This document shows, one piece after another, positions 16,547-27,900 of a stretch of DNA of 64,000 nt. Both the position numbers and the translations under genes were made by a program. Under the pieces are notes generated by a model. The model was not told where the DNA came from, did not search any database, and was given only the letters and a program-made list of their open reading frames with translations. How positions within the stretch are numbered: position 1 is the first letter of the stretch; each line of letters begins with the position of its first letter. The DNA is from Candidatus Gastranaerophilales bacterium (GTDB taxonomy: Bacteria; Cyanobacteriota; Vampirovibrionia; Gastranaerophilales; Gastranaerophilaceae), in NCBI GenBank assembly GCA_944323945.1, contig CALUUL010000001.1:20199-84198 (forward strand), in the 5' to 3' direction.

Positions 16547-19120
16547 ATGACAAATGAAGAAATCAAGAATTCAAACAGTATTGATGTAGATTATGAACTT
16601 GCAACACCAATGTTCAAACAATTTCTTGATATTAAGAGAAAATATCAGGAAGTAGTTTTATTGTACAGAATGGGCGATTTCTACGAAGGATTTTTTGAAG
16701 ATGCAATTATTTTTTCAAAAGTTCTTGGGTTAACTCTAACCCATAAAGATGGCGGTGCTATCGGAAAAGTTCCAATGGCAGGAATCCCTGTAAAATCTTT
16801 AAATATGTATATTCCTAAACTTTTAAATGAAAATATAAAAGTTGCGATATGTGAACAATTAGAAAACCCCAAAGATGCTAAAGGCTTGGTAAAAAGAGAT
16901 ATTGTAAAAACTATTACAGCTGGTACCATAACAGAAGTTAATTTACTTGAACCTACAGGTAATAATTTCTTAGCATCAATAATAAATGTTAATAATGTAT
17001 TTGGGCTTGCTTATACAGATATATCAACAGGTGAATTTAAAGTTACAAAAGGTTCCTTAGAAGAAATTTTGTCTGAGCTGGCAAGAATAAAACCGGCTGA
17101 AATATTAACGCCAATAAAAAAACAAAAAATCATGCCGTTTCAGATAGTTCCGGAAGAAAAAATTGATTTGCCTGACTCAATTACTTCTATATATCCTTGT
17201 ACAAAGATGCCATTATCATCCTATGATGAAGATAATGCAATAAAGAAAATAAAAGAAGTATTTAATGTAGTTTCGCTTGAAGCATTTGGATTTGATGAGT
17301 TCAAACCTGCATTTCTAGCAGCTGGTGCTATGATTGATTATATTCTGGAAACTCAAAAAGGTATTCTACCCAAGTTTGATGTAATTAAACCTTATTCGAT
17401 ATCAGAATTTGTTTCAATAGATGCTTCGACAAGAAGAAATCTTGAATTAATAGAAACTTCAAGAGATAAGTCTAAATATGGTAGCCTATATTGGGCTATT
17501 GATAAAGTTAAGACTCCAATGGGCTCAAGACTTTTAAAATCTTGGATAACTCAACCAATTAAAAACATAGATGAATTAAATACAAGATTGAATGCAGTTG
17601 AAGAACTCATAAATAATACCTCAAGTCGATTAAATATTTCAAATCTTTTGAATAGAATATGTGATATTGAACGTTTAGCAGTAAAATTGAGCAATGGAAG
17701 CGTTAATCCAAGAGATTTCTTAGCACTAAAAGATACATTTGCGCTATTTCCTAACTTAGAAGAATTATTTAAAGGTTTTAAAAATCCATATCTAAATAGT
17801 TTTACTGATAGAGTTGCTGATTTAGTTGAATTTTCATCAATAATTAATAGAACAATTGATGATAATGCCTCAATTACAATAAAAGACGGCGGAATAATAA
17901 AAGATAACGTAAACAGTGACTTAGATTATTACAGAAGCCTTTTAACGGGCGGTGAAGAATGGCTCAGAAATTTTGAAAATGAACAAAAAGAAATAACTGG
18001 TATAAAAAATCTTAGAGTAAGCTATAACAGAAATTTTGGATTTTTTATTGAAGTTACAAAATCAAATCTTTCACAAGTTCCTATGAATTATATCAGAAAG
18101 CAGACTCTTACTAATGTTGAAAGATATATGACAGAAGAACTCAAAAAACACGAAACTGATGTTTTTTCTGCTCAATTTAAATCTATAGAACTTGAACAAA
18201 AAATATTCTCTGATCTTGTGGAATATTCAAAATCATTTGTTGATATTATAAAGGAAACAGCCCATTTTCTTGCGAGAGTAGACGTTTTATTATCTTTTGC
18301 AACTACAGCAATCGAATCAAATTATATAAAACCTGAAATCTTTGATACTAATGAATTATATATAAAAGATGGAAGACACCCTGTTGTTGAAAAAATTCTT
18401 CCAATGGGACAATATGTTTCTAACGATTTAAAATTAATTGCAGATATCCATAATTATGAAGATACTCAATTTATGATATTAACAGGTCCTAATATGGCAG
18501 GAAAATCTACGTATATGAGACAAAATGCTTTAATTGTTCTACTGGCTCAAATAGGTTCATTTGTACCTGCTTCATATGCAAGAATCGGTATTGTTGATAA
18601 AATTTTCACAAGAGTCGGAGCTGTTGATGATTTATCATTGGGTCAGTCTACTTTTATGGTTGAAATGAATGAAACTGCATATATTTTAAACAGTGCCACC
18701 GAAAAAAGTCTTATTCTACTTGACGAAATAGGAAGAGGAACTTCTACTTATGATGGTGTTGCAATAGCTTGGTCTGTTGCAGAATATATTGCAACAAAGA
18801 TAAAAGCAAGAACAATATTTGCAACCCACTACCATGAACTTAATGTAATGCCTAAATCTATTGAACAAATAAAAAACTACCGAATAACTCTTTCAGAAGA
18901 AAATGGCGAAATAAAATTTTTGAGAAAAGTAGTAGAAGGAAGTGCAAGTAAAAGCTACGGCATACAAGTTGCTAAAATGGCAGGACTTCCTGATTGTGTT
19001 GTTTCTAAAGCACAAGATTTGATGAATAAAATGCAGATAGATTATTCTAAAGACTTGTCAAAGAAAAAATCAAAACAAAAAATGCACGATGTACCACAGT
19101 TAACTTTATCTTTTGACTAA
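16547..19120 (+). CDS. mutS: DNA mismatch repair protein MutS
   Basis: 857 residues, full length. It recognises mismatches and small loops and couples ATP binding to repair. The mismatch-binding motif F-x-E appears as RMGDFYEGFFEDA near residue 43. The ATPase domain has Walker A TGPNMAGKSTYMRQ (about 645-658), a DDLSLGQSTFMVEM signature, Walker B LILLDEIGRGTSTYDG and FATHYHEL. The length and C-terminal dimerisation region (SYGIQVAKMAGLP) mark the repair MutS rather than MutS2. It appears to be transcribed from a promoter with no leader. No mutL is in the window. The membrane protein gene follows after 11 bases. Confidence 0.97.
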   Translation: MTNEEIKNSNSIDVDYELATPMFKQFLDIKRKYQEVVLLYRMGDFYEGFFEDAIIFSKVLGLTLTHKDGGAIGKVPMAGIPVKSLNMYIPKLLNENIKVAICEQLENPKDAKGLVKRDIVKTITAGTITEVNLLEPTGNNFLASIINVNNVFGLAYTDISTGEFKVTKGSLEEILSELARIKPAEILTPIKKQKIMPFQIVPEEKIDLPDSITSIYPCTKMPLSSYDEDNAIKKIKEVFNVVSLEAFGFDEFKPAFLAAGAMIDYILETQKGILPKFDVIKPYSISEFVSIDASTRRNLELIETSRDKSKYGSLYWAIDKVKTPMGSRLLKSWITQPIKNIDELNTRLNAVEELINNTSSRLNISNLLNRICDIERLAVKLSNGSVNPRDFLALKDTFALFPNLEELFKGFKNPYLNSFTDRVADLVEFSSIINRTIDDNASITIKDGGIIKDNVNSDLDYYRSLLTGGEEWLRNFENEQKEITGIKNLRVSYNRNFGFFIEVTKSNLSQVPMNYIRKQTLTNVERYMTEELKKHETDVFSAQFKSIELEQKIFSDLVEYSKSFVDIIKETAHFLARVDVLLSFATTAIESNYIKPEIFDTNELYIKDGRHPVVEKILPMGQYVSNDLKLIADIHNYEDTQFMILTGPNMAGKSTYMRQNALIVLLAQIGSFVPASYARIGIVDKIFTRVGAVDDLSLGQSTFMVEMNETAYILNSATEKSLILLDEIGRGTSTYDGVAIAWSVAEYIATKIKARTIFATHYHELNVMPKSIEQIKNYRITLSEENGEIKFLRKVVEGSASKSYGIQVAKMAGLPDCVVSKAQDLMNKMQIDYSKDLSKKKSKQKMHDVPQLTLSFD

Positions 19121-19131
19121 AAGGATTTAAT

Positions 19132-20652
19132 ATGCAAAATTTCATTAAAAGTGATAAAGGAATTATTCTATTACTAATTCTTATATTTTGTTTAATTCTG
19201 CCTTTCTTTTTTTTACATCAAGGATTATTACTAATTGATACAGGCAGAGAATTCTACATTCCTCAACAAATATTGCAAGGGAAAGTATTATATAAAGATA
19301 TTTTTAATATTTATGGACCTTTATCATATCAATTTAATGCTATTCTACTATTTTTATTTGGACAAAAAATAAACACTTTATATTTTGCAGGTATAATCAA
19401 CTCTTTAGTTATAATAATTACTTTATATTTACTTGCAAGAGAATTCCTAAAAAAACATATTTGTTTTTTATTCTCTATATTAATAATGTTTTCTCTAGTT
19501 TTTACAACATTTTTATATAATTCAAATCTGACATATTCATTTGCTATAGTTTATGCATTATCTTCATTTTTAATATCAGTACTTTTTCTCATAAAATATA
19601 TAAAAAACGGAAATGTCAAAATGGCATATTTATCATGCCTGTTTGCAGGACTAAGCATTACAAACAAATACGAATTTAGTTTATACCCTTTAGTTTTAGC
19701 TTATGTACTTATATTTGTTAAACCCATCGGAATAAAAAACATAATTAAATCTCTGGGTTGTTTCATTTTGACACCTTTTATAAGTTTTGGATACATCCTC
19801 TTGCAAGGAATTAACATAAATCAAATAAAAGATACTATCATATTATTTCAAAACCTTATAAATGCACCTACTTTAAAAATATTTTTCTTGAAGGTAGGAG
19901 TATTTTTTGACTTTTCATATATCAAGCATTTAATATTGCAAAACAAAATATTTGCAATATTCGGTATTATTCCCTTTATAAATTTAATTTTATTTCTTAT
20001 TAATATTAAAAAGTTATATAAAAATAAATCTCTTTTTATCTTGTTATTATGTGCAATAACAGCAAGTGCAAAGTCATTTTTTTACCTTAATGTAAATCAT
20101 ATGGGAATTTTTATTTTTCCAATATGTTCACTTGCCCTAATCATATTAATTTCAAAATATTATGAAAAGTTTATTCCTATATTTCTTAGTGCTTGTATTC
20201 TTCTTTTTGCAGCAGAAGATTTTACTTCACTTAAATATAAAAACTATCTTCTTGAGACAAATAAAGGAAATATTTATACCTTTAAAAAAGACGGTGAACC
20301 GATAAGAAAAGTATCAGATTTCATTACAAATAATACAAAAAATACAGATAAAACAGTTGTGTTGCCTGAAGGTTGTTTTATAAACTTTATAACAAACAGA
20401 AAAGGAGATGATTTTTATTATAATTTAAGTCCTCTGTTTTATAATGACGTATTTGGAGAAACAAGAATAATCAACCATTTCAAAGAAAATCCACCTGAAT
20501 ATTTTGTAATTTTACCAATAAATAATATAGAATATGGAAGCAGTTATTTCGGAATTGACTATGCACAAAATTTTTATGAGATGATTATTAATAATTACGA
20601 TATAGTTAAACAAGAAAATAATATAAAAATATTTAAAAGAAAGAAAATATAA
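19132..20652 (+). CDS. GT39/PMT-like multi-pass membrane glycosyltransferase (putative)
   Basis: 506 residues with about ten hydrophobic helices and a C-terminal soluble part (about 395-506). The first outside loop contains DTGREFYIPQQILQGKVLYKD, with an acidic residue after helix 1 and the YGPLSYQFNA segment, as in GT-C enzymes of the ArnT/PMT type that use polyprenyl-phosphate sugars. It would act on the outer face of the inner membrane. Donor and acceptor are unknown. It starts 11 bases after mutS, with AAAGGA before the ATG, and its stop overlaps the rimO start (TAATG), but the neighbours share no evident pathway. Confidence 0.65.
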   Translation: MQNFIKSDKGIILLLILIFCLILPFFFLHQGLLLIDTGREFYIPQQILQGKVLYKDIFNIYGPLSYQFNAILLFLFGQKINTLYFAGIINSLVIIITLYLLAREFLKKHICFLFSILIMFSLVFTTFLYNSNLTYSFAIVYALSSFLISVLFLIKYIKNGNVKMAYLSCLFAGLSITNKYEFSLYPLVLAYVLIFVKPIGIKNIIKSLGCFILTPFISFGYILLQGININQIKDTIILFQNLINAPTLKIFFLKVGVFFDFSYIKHLILQNKIFAIFGIIPFINLILFLINIKKLYKNKSLFILLLCAITASAKSFFYLNVNHMGIFIFPICSLALIILISKYYEKFIPIFLSACILLFAAEDFTSLKYKNYLLETNKGNIYTFKKDGEPIRKVSDFITNNTKNTDKTVVLPEGCFINFITNRKGDDFYYNLSPLFYNDVFGETRIINHFKENPPEYFVILPINNIEYGSSYFGIDYAQNFYEMIINNYDIVKQENNIKIFKRKKI

Positions 20653-21956
20653 TGAGACAGATTGCTTTAATAAGTCACGGTTGTGCAAAAAATTTAGTTG
20701 ACTCTGAACTTATGCTTGGAAAATTAATTCAAAACGGATATAAAATAACTCTTGATGAAACAAAAGCAGATATTGTTATAATTAACACATGTTCATTCAT
20801 AAATGATGCGGAAAAAGAATCAGTAAAATCAATATTTGATATGATAAACGCTGGCAAAAAAATAGTTATAACAGGCTGTCTGCCTCAAAAACATAAAAAA
20901 GAATTACAAGAATTAATTCCTGAAGCTTTAGCTTTTTTAGGCACTTCAGATATAGATAAAATTGTTGATGTAATAAAAAAAATCACTAAAGACAAAAAAA
21001 CAAGATATGAAGTAAATGAAAATCCTGAATATAACTACCCGGAAGATATAAAACGCCAACAAATTACAATGGGTGCAAGTTCATATATAAAAATAGCTGA
21101 AGGCTGCGACTTTAATTGTGGATACTGTATAATTCCACAATTAAGAGGACCATATAAATCAAGAAAAATAGAAAATATTGTTAAAGAAGCAAAAGAACTT
21201 GCTCAAAAAGGTGTAAATGAAATAGTTTTAATTGCTCAAGATACAACAAGTTATGGTAAAGATATATATGGAAAACCATCATTAAAAGAACTGTTAATTG
21301 AACTAAATAAAATAGAAGAATTAAGTTGGATACGTATTATGTACACATATCCTTCATTGATAACAAATGAATTATTAGAAACAATTAACAAATTGGATAA
21401 AGTTGTTAAATATATTGATATTCCACTTCAACACGTAAGCAAAAAAATGCTTGAAGCAATGAATAGACCTGTTATTGATAATAAAAAATTAATAAAGAAA
21501 ATACGAAAATTTATACCATCTATAGCAATAAGAACTACATTTATTGTTGGCTATCCGAGTGAAACAGAAGAAGATTTTCAAGAATTATATAATTTTATAA
21601 AAGAAATGAAAATAGATAAACTGGGGATTTTTGAATTTTCAAGAGAAAAAAATACAAAAGCTTATAAACTAAAACCTCAAATACCATTAAAAATAAAAAA
21701 ACAAAGAAAAAAACAATTAATGGAATTACAGCAGCAAGTATCAAAAGAAATAAACAATAAGCTCATTGGTAAAAAAATTGATTGCATAGTAGAAGCAATT
21801 AATTCAGATGGAATAGTTGTAGGAAGAACATATAAAGATGCTCCTGAAGTAGATGGACTTATATTTATACAAACAAAAACTCCTGTTACACCTGGCGATA
21901 TAATCACCGCTAAAATAACAGGAGCTGTAGAATATGATTTAATTGCTACTTTCTAG
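20652..21956 (+). CDS. rimO: Ribosomal protein S12 methylthiotransferase RimO
   Basis: 434 residues. RimO methylthiolates an aspartate of ribosomal protein S12 using two iron-sulfur clusters and SAM. The N-terminal UPF0004 domain has the RimO-type start SHGCAKNLVDSELMLG with cysteines C11, C47 and one in VITGCLPQ. The radical SAM motif is C152-x3-C156-x2-C159 (GCDFNCGYCIIPQLRGPYKS), where IIP-LRG favours RimO over the tRNA enzyme MiaB. A TRAM domain ends the protein (KKIDCIVEAINSDGIVVGR). It overlaps the convergent protease gene by 11 bases at the 3' end. Confidence 0.94.
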   Translation: MRQIALISHGCAKNLVDSELMLGKLIQNGYKITLDETKADIVIINTCSFINDAEKESVKSIFDMINAGKKIVITGCLPQKHKKELQELIPEALAFLGTSDIDKIVDVIKKITKDKKTRYEVNENPEYNYPEDIKRQQITMGASSYIKIAEGCDFNCGYCIIPQLRGPYKSRKIENIVKEAKELAQKGVNEIVLIAQDTTSYGKDIYGKPSLKELLIELNKIEELSWIRIMYTYPSLITNELLETINKLDKVVKYIDIPLQHVSKKMLEAMNRPVIDNKKLIKKIRKFIPSIAIRTTFIVGYPSETEEDFQELYNFIKEMKIDKLGIFEFSREKNTKAYKLKPQIPLKIKKQRKKQLMELQQQVSKEINNKLIGKKIDCIVEAINSDGIVVGRTYKDAPEVDGLIFIQTKTPVTPGDIITAKITGAVEYDLIATF

Positions 21957-23487
21957 TAACTTTATATTTATCATTCTTAGCATTATACTTAAGAACTCTT
22001 CTATCTCTTGTAGCTTTAGGATTACGTTTAATTAAGTTATTAATTACTTCTTTTTCCATTTTTTTATCCTTTTCGATATGATAAACTTCTGCAAGCTTTA
22101 ATGCTACTTCGATATTATCAGGATATTGATCTATCAAAATTTTCAATTTTTTCTTAGCAAGTTCTAACCTACCAAATCTAACATCTAAGAATGTTCCTAA
22201 AATTTGAGTATCCAAATCAGATTTCAAATTTTCAGCCATTGCCAAATATTTATAAGAATTATTATAATCTCTCATCTTATAATAATTAACAGCTAAATTA
22301 TATAAAATCACATGCTGATTCTGTAAATCAGTTTCTACTAAAGGAAGAACATTGTATAAAACATAATTAGAACGAGCATATTGTTTCTTAAATGCATAAT
22401 TAATAGCTAAATCAACCCAAACAATGATATTTTTCCTGTCTTTTTGTAATTGAGCTAATAACCTTTTTGTTTCTAATTCAAAATTTTCTCCTGGATATGT
22501 TGTTATAATTTCATGATAAAACAAATTATTATACTCGTTTGGGTTTATGGGCTTATCAATTATATCAGGAACCATTTTATATAATAAATTAAGAGTATTC
22601 ATATCTCTTTTTGTTATGTCTTTTTTAACAGTAGTTTCATCTATATAATCACCTGTATAATACATAATATCATTAGAGTTTGAACTATGACCACCAATAC
22701 CAAGAGCATGACCAATTTCATGTAGAGCAACCGTATAAAATTGATCTTTATTATAATTCTGACCTTTAGAATCAACTTTTCTTAAATAAACATCCATTTT
22801 TTTAAGTTGTTCATTATTTATTCCAGGAATAACTTTACCAACTTTTGTAGGTTCATAAGTATCCTTCATAGATATATTATCCATAAAATTAACACATATA
22901 TTAGCATTTTTATTCCCTGCAGTTTCCTTAAATGTAATCACACCATTTGTTGCAGCTTGCCAGTCAAAAAAAGCTTTCTTAACAGCTTCAATATTTTCTT
23001 GAGCTACACCTGAATCTGCAAAAATAGAATAGGTAATCGGAGAAGATATATTCCATCTTATTAGTGAATCTTCAAATAGTACATTGTCAATATAATTAGA
23101 ACCAACCTGAGCTTCTAATTGCTTACGCATATTCATCAATATGGTTTCTGCTAATTGACTTGCTTCATCACAATCTTCCAATTGCGCAATTGCATATAAT
23201 TGCTTCTGATGATCATATGTGGGCGGCAATTTAGAAATGGCAAGTGCTTGATAATAAACAGGTTCAGAATCATATGGTTTAGCATCTGCAACCAAATCAA
23301 ACATCATTAATGCTTTATCATATTGTCCAACCGCCATATACTTCTTGCCTTGATTAAACATTTGATCTGGCATTACATTCTTTACATAAAAATATACTCC
23401 AAGAACCAAAAGCAAAACAATTCCAAATACAATTAAAGAAGTTTTAATGCTACCGGTTTGTTTCTTGCTATCTTTATTTACCTTCAT
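21946..23487 (-). CDS. Membrane-anchored matrixin-like zinc metalloprotease with TPR-like repeats
   Basis: 513 residues. One membrane segment (about 16-35) anchors the protein; the rest should face outward. Residues about 42-90 look like a TPR pair (NQGKKYMAVGQYDKALMMFD), then a metzincin domain with the full zinc motif HEIGHALGIGGH (256-267) and a Met-turn (NDIMYY, Met275). From about 345 to 500 there are further helical TPR-like repeats (NYAFKKQYARSNYVLY, NYYKMRDYNNSYKYL). The catalytic residues are intact, so an active protease is likely; substrate unknown. It begins 14 bases after scpB in the smc-scpA-scpB operon, an unexpected partner for condensin genes. The start is ATG 23487 with AAAGGAG nearby. 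Confidence 0.85.
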   Translation of the reverse strand: MKVNKDSKKQTGSIKTSLIVFGIVLLLVLGVYFYVKNVMPDQMFNQGKKYMAVGQYDKALMMFDLVADAKPYDSEPVYYQALAISKLPPTYDHQKQLYAIAQLEDCDEASQLAETILMNMRKQLEAQVGSNYIDNVLFEDSLIRWNISSPITYSIFADSGVAQENIEAVKKAFFDWQAATNGVITFKETAGNKNANICVNFMDNISMKDTYEPTKVGKVIPGINNEQLKKMDVYLRKVDSKGQNYNKDQFYTVALHEIGHALGIGGHSSNSNDIMYYTGDYIDETTVKKDITKRDMNTLNLLYKMVPDIIDKPINPNEYNNLFYHEIITTYPGENFELETKRLLAQLQKDRKNIIVWVDLAINYAFKKQYARSNYVLYNVLPLVETDLQNQHVILYNLAVNYYKMRDYNNSYKYLAMAENLKSDLDTQILGTFLDVRFGRLELAKKKLKILIDQYPDNIEVALKLAEVYHIEKDKKMEKEVINNLIKRNPKATRDRRVLKYNAKNDKYKVTRK

Positions 23488-23501
23488 ATATTCTCCTTTT
23501 T

Positions 23502-24020
23502 CTATTGCTTATTAAGTTCCAATAATTCCGATAATCTGTTTGTTTCCATTTTAGATAATATTTCTGAATTGCCTTTTAATTTAAAATATTCGGCAAATTT
23601 TGGTGTTGTTCTTAAATTATAAGAACGACCATTCTTATCACGTTTTCTGCTTATTAATCCTTTTTCAACAAGTTCTGCAACATGGTCATACGCAGTAGAA
23701 CCTCTTAATTCTTTCAATTCAGCTTGTCTTATTGGTTCTTTTAATGCGATTACTGTAAGCGTTTTAAGCACAGCATTTGAAATATCAACAGGACAAAGTT
23801 TTTCGACTATATCCATATATTCATCTTTAACCTGTATAATATAACCGTTTTCATCATCAATTTCTAAAGCACCATCTCTGGATGAATAATCTACAATCAA
23901 TGAAAGCATTGCATCTTCAACTTCTTGTTCTTCAACATCTAAAATCTTAGCTATCTCATCCAGTTGAACAGCTCTCCCTGTTACAAATAATACTGCTTCA
24001 ATTCTTGATTTTAAATCCAT
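23502..24020 (-). CDS. scpB: Segregation and condensation protein B ScpB
   Basis: 172 residues, near family length. ScpB is a double winged-helix protein that binds the kleisin ScpA and helps SMC condense and segregate chromosomes. It begins DLKSRIEAVLFVTGRAVQLDEIAK, the classic ScpB opening, and continues with VLKTLTVIALKEPIRQAELKELRG, the second winged helix. The ATG lies 9 bases after the scpA stop, so it belongs to the smc-scpA-scpB-protease transcript. Confidence 0.93.
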   Translation of the reverse strand: MDLKSRIEAVLFVTGRAVQLDEIAKILDVEEQEVEDAMLSLIVDYSSRDGALEIDDENGYIIQVKDEYMDIVEKLCPVDISNAVLKTLTVIALKEPIRQAELKELRGSTAYDHVAELVEKGLISRKRDKNGRSYNLRTTPKFAEYFKLKGNSEILSKMETNRLSELLELNKQ

Positions 24021-24029
24021 AATAACCGC

Positions 24030-24905
24030 CTATGCCGTCTGTTTTTCCTCAACAGCTTCTGTTGAAGTATGACCTTTGACTACATATAAATCTGAGTAAA
24101 ATTCATCCTGTTCCAAATCAAAATCACTTTCTGCAGTTAAAAATAATAATGCAATATAAGCTGAAATTTTATCTAGTCCCAGCAGAGTTAAAGTATTTAA
24201 TTCAACTTTTTCTTCTTTTTCAAAAATTTTTATAAGATTTTCATTAAGAATTTTTACACTATTTTCAATATACTCTTCATGTGCCAAATTAATTATGTCA
24301 TCTGCTGACATATTTGCATAATTACGAACTCTTCTTTTTGCACGTTCCAAAGAATTCTTTACAGCTTGTTTTTTATCAAGTTGTTCATAAAACTCTAATT
24401 GTCTTATTAAATCTTTTAATGTAACAATTCTATTTCTGTTTAACTTAACACTTGTTCTTCTTTGAATAATATCTTCTATAGGAATAACATTATCAGGATA
24501 ATAATCTTGATAATACAAATCATCAGAAAATCTGGAATCATCACTATCATCATATTCAGGATTTATTTCCTCCTGCACTGCAAATTGCATTGGGTCAATT
24601 CCAACAAGAATATTTGACTTCAATTTCAATAAAACAGCAAGAAAAAATAAAGCTCTACCTGTTACTCTTAAATTATTAGACTTACTTTCTGCAATATGAA
24701 GCATATATTTATCTGCAATATCAGCTATATCAATATTCCACGGGTCTATTTTCCCTTGTTTTGCCATTTGAACTAAAACTTCTATACCATCTAATTCATC
24801 AGATGGTGAATCTAAAATAGAATCAGGACTAAAACCTAAATTTTTTATATAAGATTCGGTCGTAGTCTGCATATAAAAATTATTTGTATCCTTTGGATTT
24901 AACAT
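24030..24905 (-). CDS. scpA: Segregation and condensation protein A ScpA (kleisin)
   Basis: 291 residues. The kleisin links the two SMC heads into a ring. The N-terminal helical domain, after a short leader, has GIEVLVQMAKQGKIDPWNI and IADIADKYMLHI, and ALFFLAVLLKLKSNILVG is the second conserved helix. An acidic linker (about 115-150, EYDDSDDSRFSDDLYYQDYY) precedes the C-terminal winged helix (TLLGLDKISAYIALLFLTAESDFDLEQDEFYSDLYV). It begins 4 bases after smc and scpB follows after 9. Confidence 0.93.
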   Translation of the reverse strand: MLNPKDTNNFYMQTTTESYIKNLGFSPDSILDSPSDELDGIEVLVQMAKQGKIDPWNIDIADIADKYMLHIAESKSNNLRVTGRALFFLAVLLKLKSNILVGIDPMQFAVQEEINPEYDDSDDSRFSDDLYYQDYYPDNVIPIEDIIQRRTSVKLNRNRIVTLKDLIRQLEFYEQLDKKQAVKNSLERAKRRVRNYANMSADDIINLAHEEYIENSVKILNENLIKIFEKEEKVELNTLTLLGLDKISAYIALLFLTAESDFDLEQDEFYSDLYVVKGHTSTEAVEEKQTA

Positions 24906-24909
24906 TCAA

Positions 24910-27900
24910 TTAGTCCCTAAATTTAACCCCTGTTACTCGAGTTTTACCATGTTCTTTTTGAGTCACACCTATTGTTCTATTAGCTGATTCTATCATAGGT
25001 TTCCTGTGACTAACTACTATAAATTGCGTATTTTTTGCCTGTTGTTGAATAATATCGGCTAAACGTTCTACATTTATACCATCCAAATTAGCATCTACTT
25101 CATCTAATGCATAAAATGGTGCCGGAAGATATTTTTGAATAGCAAAAACTAACGCTAATGCAGTTAATGATTTTTCACCACCTGACATAGCTCCAAGTTT
25201 TTGTTTTTTCTTATCTCTTGGCTGAGCTTCAATTGTCAAACCTCCTTCAAATGGATTTTCAGGATTTTCTAACATCAAAGTTCCTTCACCTTCAGATAAT
25301 TTGGCAAATATATCCTTGAAATTTTCATTAATATTATTGTATGTTTTCATGAATGTTTCTTTTTTTATTTGTTCATATCCGTTCATTTTTTCAAGAATTT
25401 GTTTACGTTCATTTGTTAAAACAGCTATTTGTTCTTTTTTCTCTTCTTGTCTTGCTTTAACCTCATCATAAGCTTGAATAGCAAGCATATTTACCGGTTC
25501 CATTTCTTCCATCTTCTTTTGTAAACGTTGAATTTTGTTTGTTATTTCTTCAGTCGAAATCTCAGTCGGAACCAAAGCATTTATATCTACTTCATTAGCA
25601 TTTAACTCTGTTCTTATTTCTTCAAGTTGAGGTTCAAGTTCTCTTCTTCTGGCTTTAAATGCTTCAACCTGTTCACCTATTTTTTCTATTTCATTAGTAA
25701 TTTTATTCTTTTGAGTTTCCGCACCAAGAAGCTCTTCTTGTACCATATCTCTTTGCTTTTGAAGTTGAATAAGTTTTTCTCCCAATGATTTTATTTTTTC
25801 TTCCAATTCTAAAGCTTTTAGTTCGATTTCTTTAATCTCTTCAGCAAATTTAATTTTATCTTGTGCTGCTGTTTCATTATCTTTTATTAGTCTTTGAATT
25901 TGTTCTTCTTTTGCTTTAATTAATTCTTTATTGAAATCAATATCTCTATTTGCTTCATTAATTTCGTTATTACATTTTAAAATTTTATTTTGGTAGTCTT
26001 TTATTTGATTTTCAATTGCAGCAGTCATCTCTTTAAGTTTTTTGAGTTCACCTTCTGTCATTTTACTTTCAATTTCTGCAATTTTATCTTGAAGAACAAG
26101 CATTTTATCATTTAAATCAACTAACTTTTCTTCATATTTTTCAAGTTTCTTTTCTATATTTTGTATTTTAGGTTCATTATCTTTTATAATATTCTTATAT
26201 TCTTCTATTTTGTCTTCATTATTTTTAGAATTATTATTTAAATTATTCAATTCAATTTTTGCACTATTTAATGCAGTCATTGTATTAGAATAATTTTGCC
26301 TGATTTTTTCTTGTTTTGCTTCAAGTTCTTTTCTTTTATTTTCAAGAGAAGAATATTGTTTTTGAAGTTCAGCAAAACGAGTTTTATATTTATTCAGCTC
26401 TTCATCTTGATTTTGACTGAATTTCAAACCTGTATCACGTCTGTCACCACCTGTTATAGCACCTGATTTTTCAAATAAACTGCCATCAAGTGTAACTAAT
26501 CTATACTTACCTATCAATCTTTTAGCACTATCATAATCTTCTACAATCAAAGTATCGCCAAGTGCGTAGAAAAATACATCCAAATATCTGTCATCAAAAT
26601 CAATAAGATTTATTGCATAGTCAACAATACCCTTTTCCTTTGGTATTCTTAAACTTGAAGGAGCCTTCTTCATTCTGTTTAATGGTAAGAATGTTGCACT
26701 TCCGGCTCTTGCTGACTTTAAATAATCAATACAAACACGAGCAACATCTTCATCTTCAACAACAATATTTTTCATTCTACCGCCCATGGCAACTTCAAGT
26801 GCAGTTGAATATTCTTTATCAACACTTCCAAGCTGCAATAATGGTGCGTGAACTCCATTTATTTTCGCTTTTAAAACTGAATCTATTGCCCTTCCCAAAT
26901 TCACTTCTTCATATGCACTTTTTTGGGCTTCTATTGTAATAATTTTTCTTTGAGCCATTTGTATGTCATGCAATAAATCAGACATTTCATTCTTATTTTT
27001 GTCTAAATTATACATAACATTTTCCTGCGCCAATTTATAATCAGTCTGCTCTTTTGTTAATTCCTGAACTTGAAGCTGCAATTTATCCTGATTATCTTTA
27101 AAATTAGCTTTGAAATTTGTTAATTCATTTAATGATTTTTTTGCATTTTCAACATCTTTTTTTGTTGTTGCAAGTTCTGTTTCTAACGGAATTGTTTCTG
27201 ATTTTATATTCCATTCTTCTTCTTTTAATTTTTCAAGTTCTTTTTTTAAATTGTTTCTCTCTTCAATCTGCTTATCTGCATTTTTATTTAAACCTGAAAC
27301 TTCTTCTAAAATTTTTGTTAATTCAGCTTCTTGAATTTTTATATTATTTTCAATTTCAACAATTTCTGCTTTTTTTTCTTCGATTTTTAAAGTAATTTTC
27401 TCAATCTTTTCTTTATGATTTTCAATACCGTTTTTGGAATTTTCAATTGTTTTCAAATTATCATGAATTGTTTTTTCAACAGAACTTATAGCTAGATTTT
27501 TGCGAGAAATTTGTCCTTTTAACTCTTCTAATTGTTTTTTTGTTTCTATTTGCTCTGCTTCACCATTATTTTTAACCAATTCAGATATTTCAGAATATCT
27601 TTTCTTTATTTCTAAAAGACTCTCTTCTAATTTCTTAAGATTACCTTCTTCTTCTTTCTTCTTTTTGTTAAACTCTAAAATATTTTGATGAGCCAATTCC
27701 AAATTTCTTTTTATATCGAAATATTTAACAGTCGTAATTTGACTTTCTAACTGAAATTTTTCAGTTTTCAATTTCTGATATTTTAAAGCAGTTTCTTTTT
27801 CTTGAGCCAAACGTTCAATAGAAGATTCTATTTCTGTCAAAATAAGATTTGCATTTTCAACTCTCTCTTCAACAGTCATAAGTTCTTCCTGTGCTTTATC

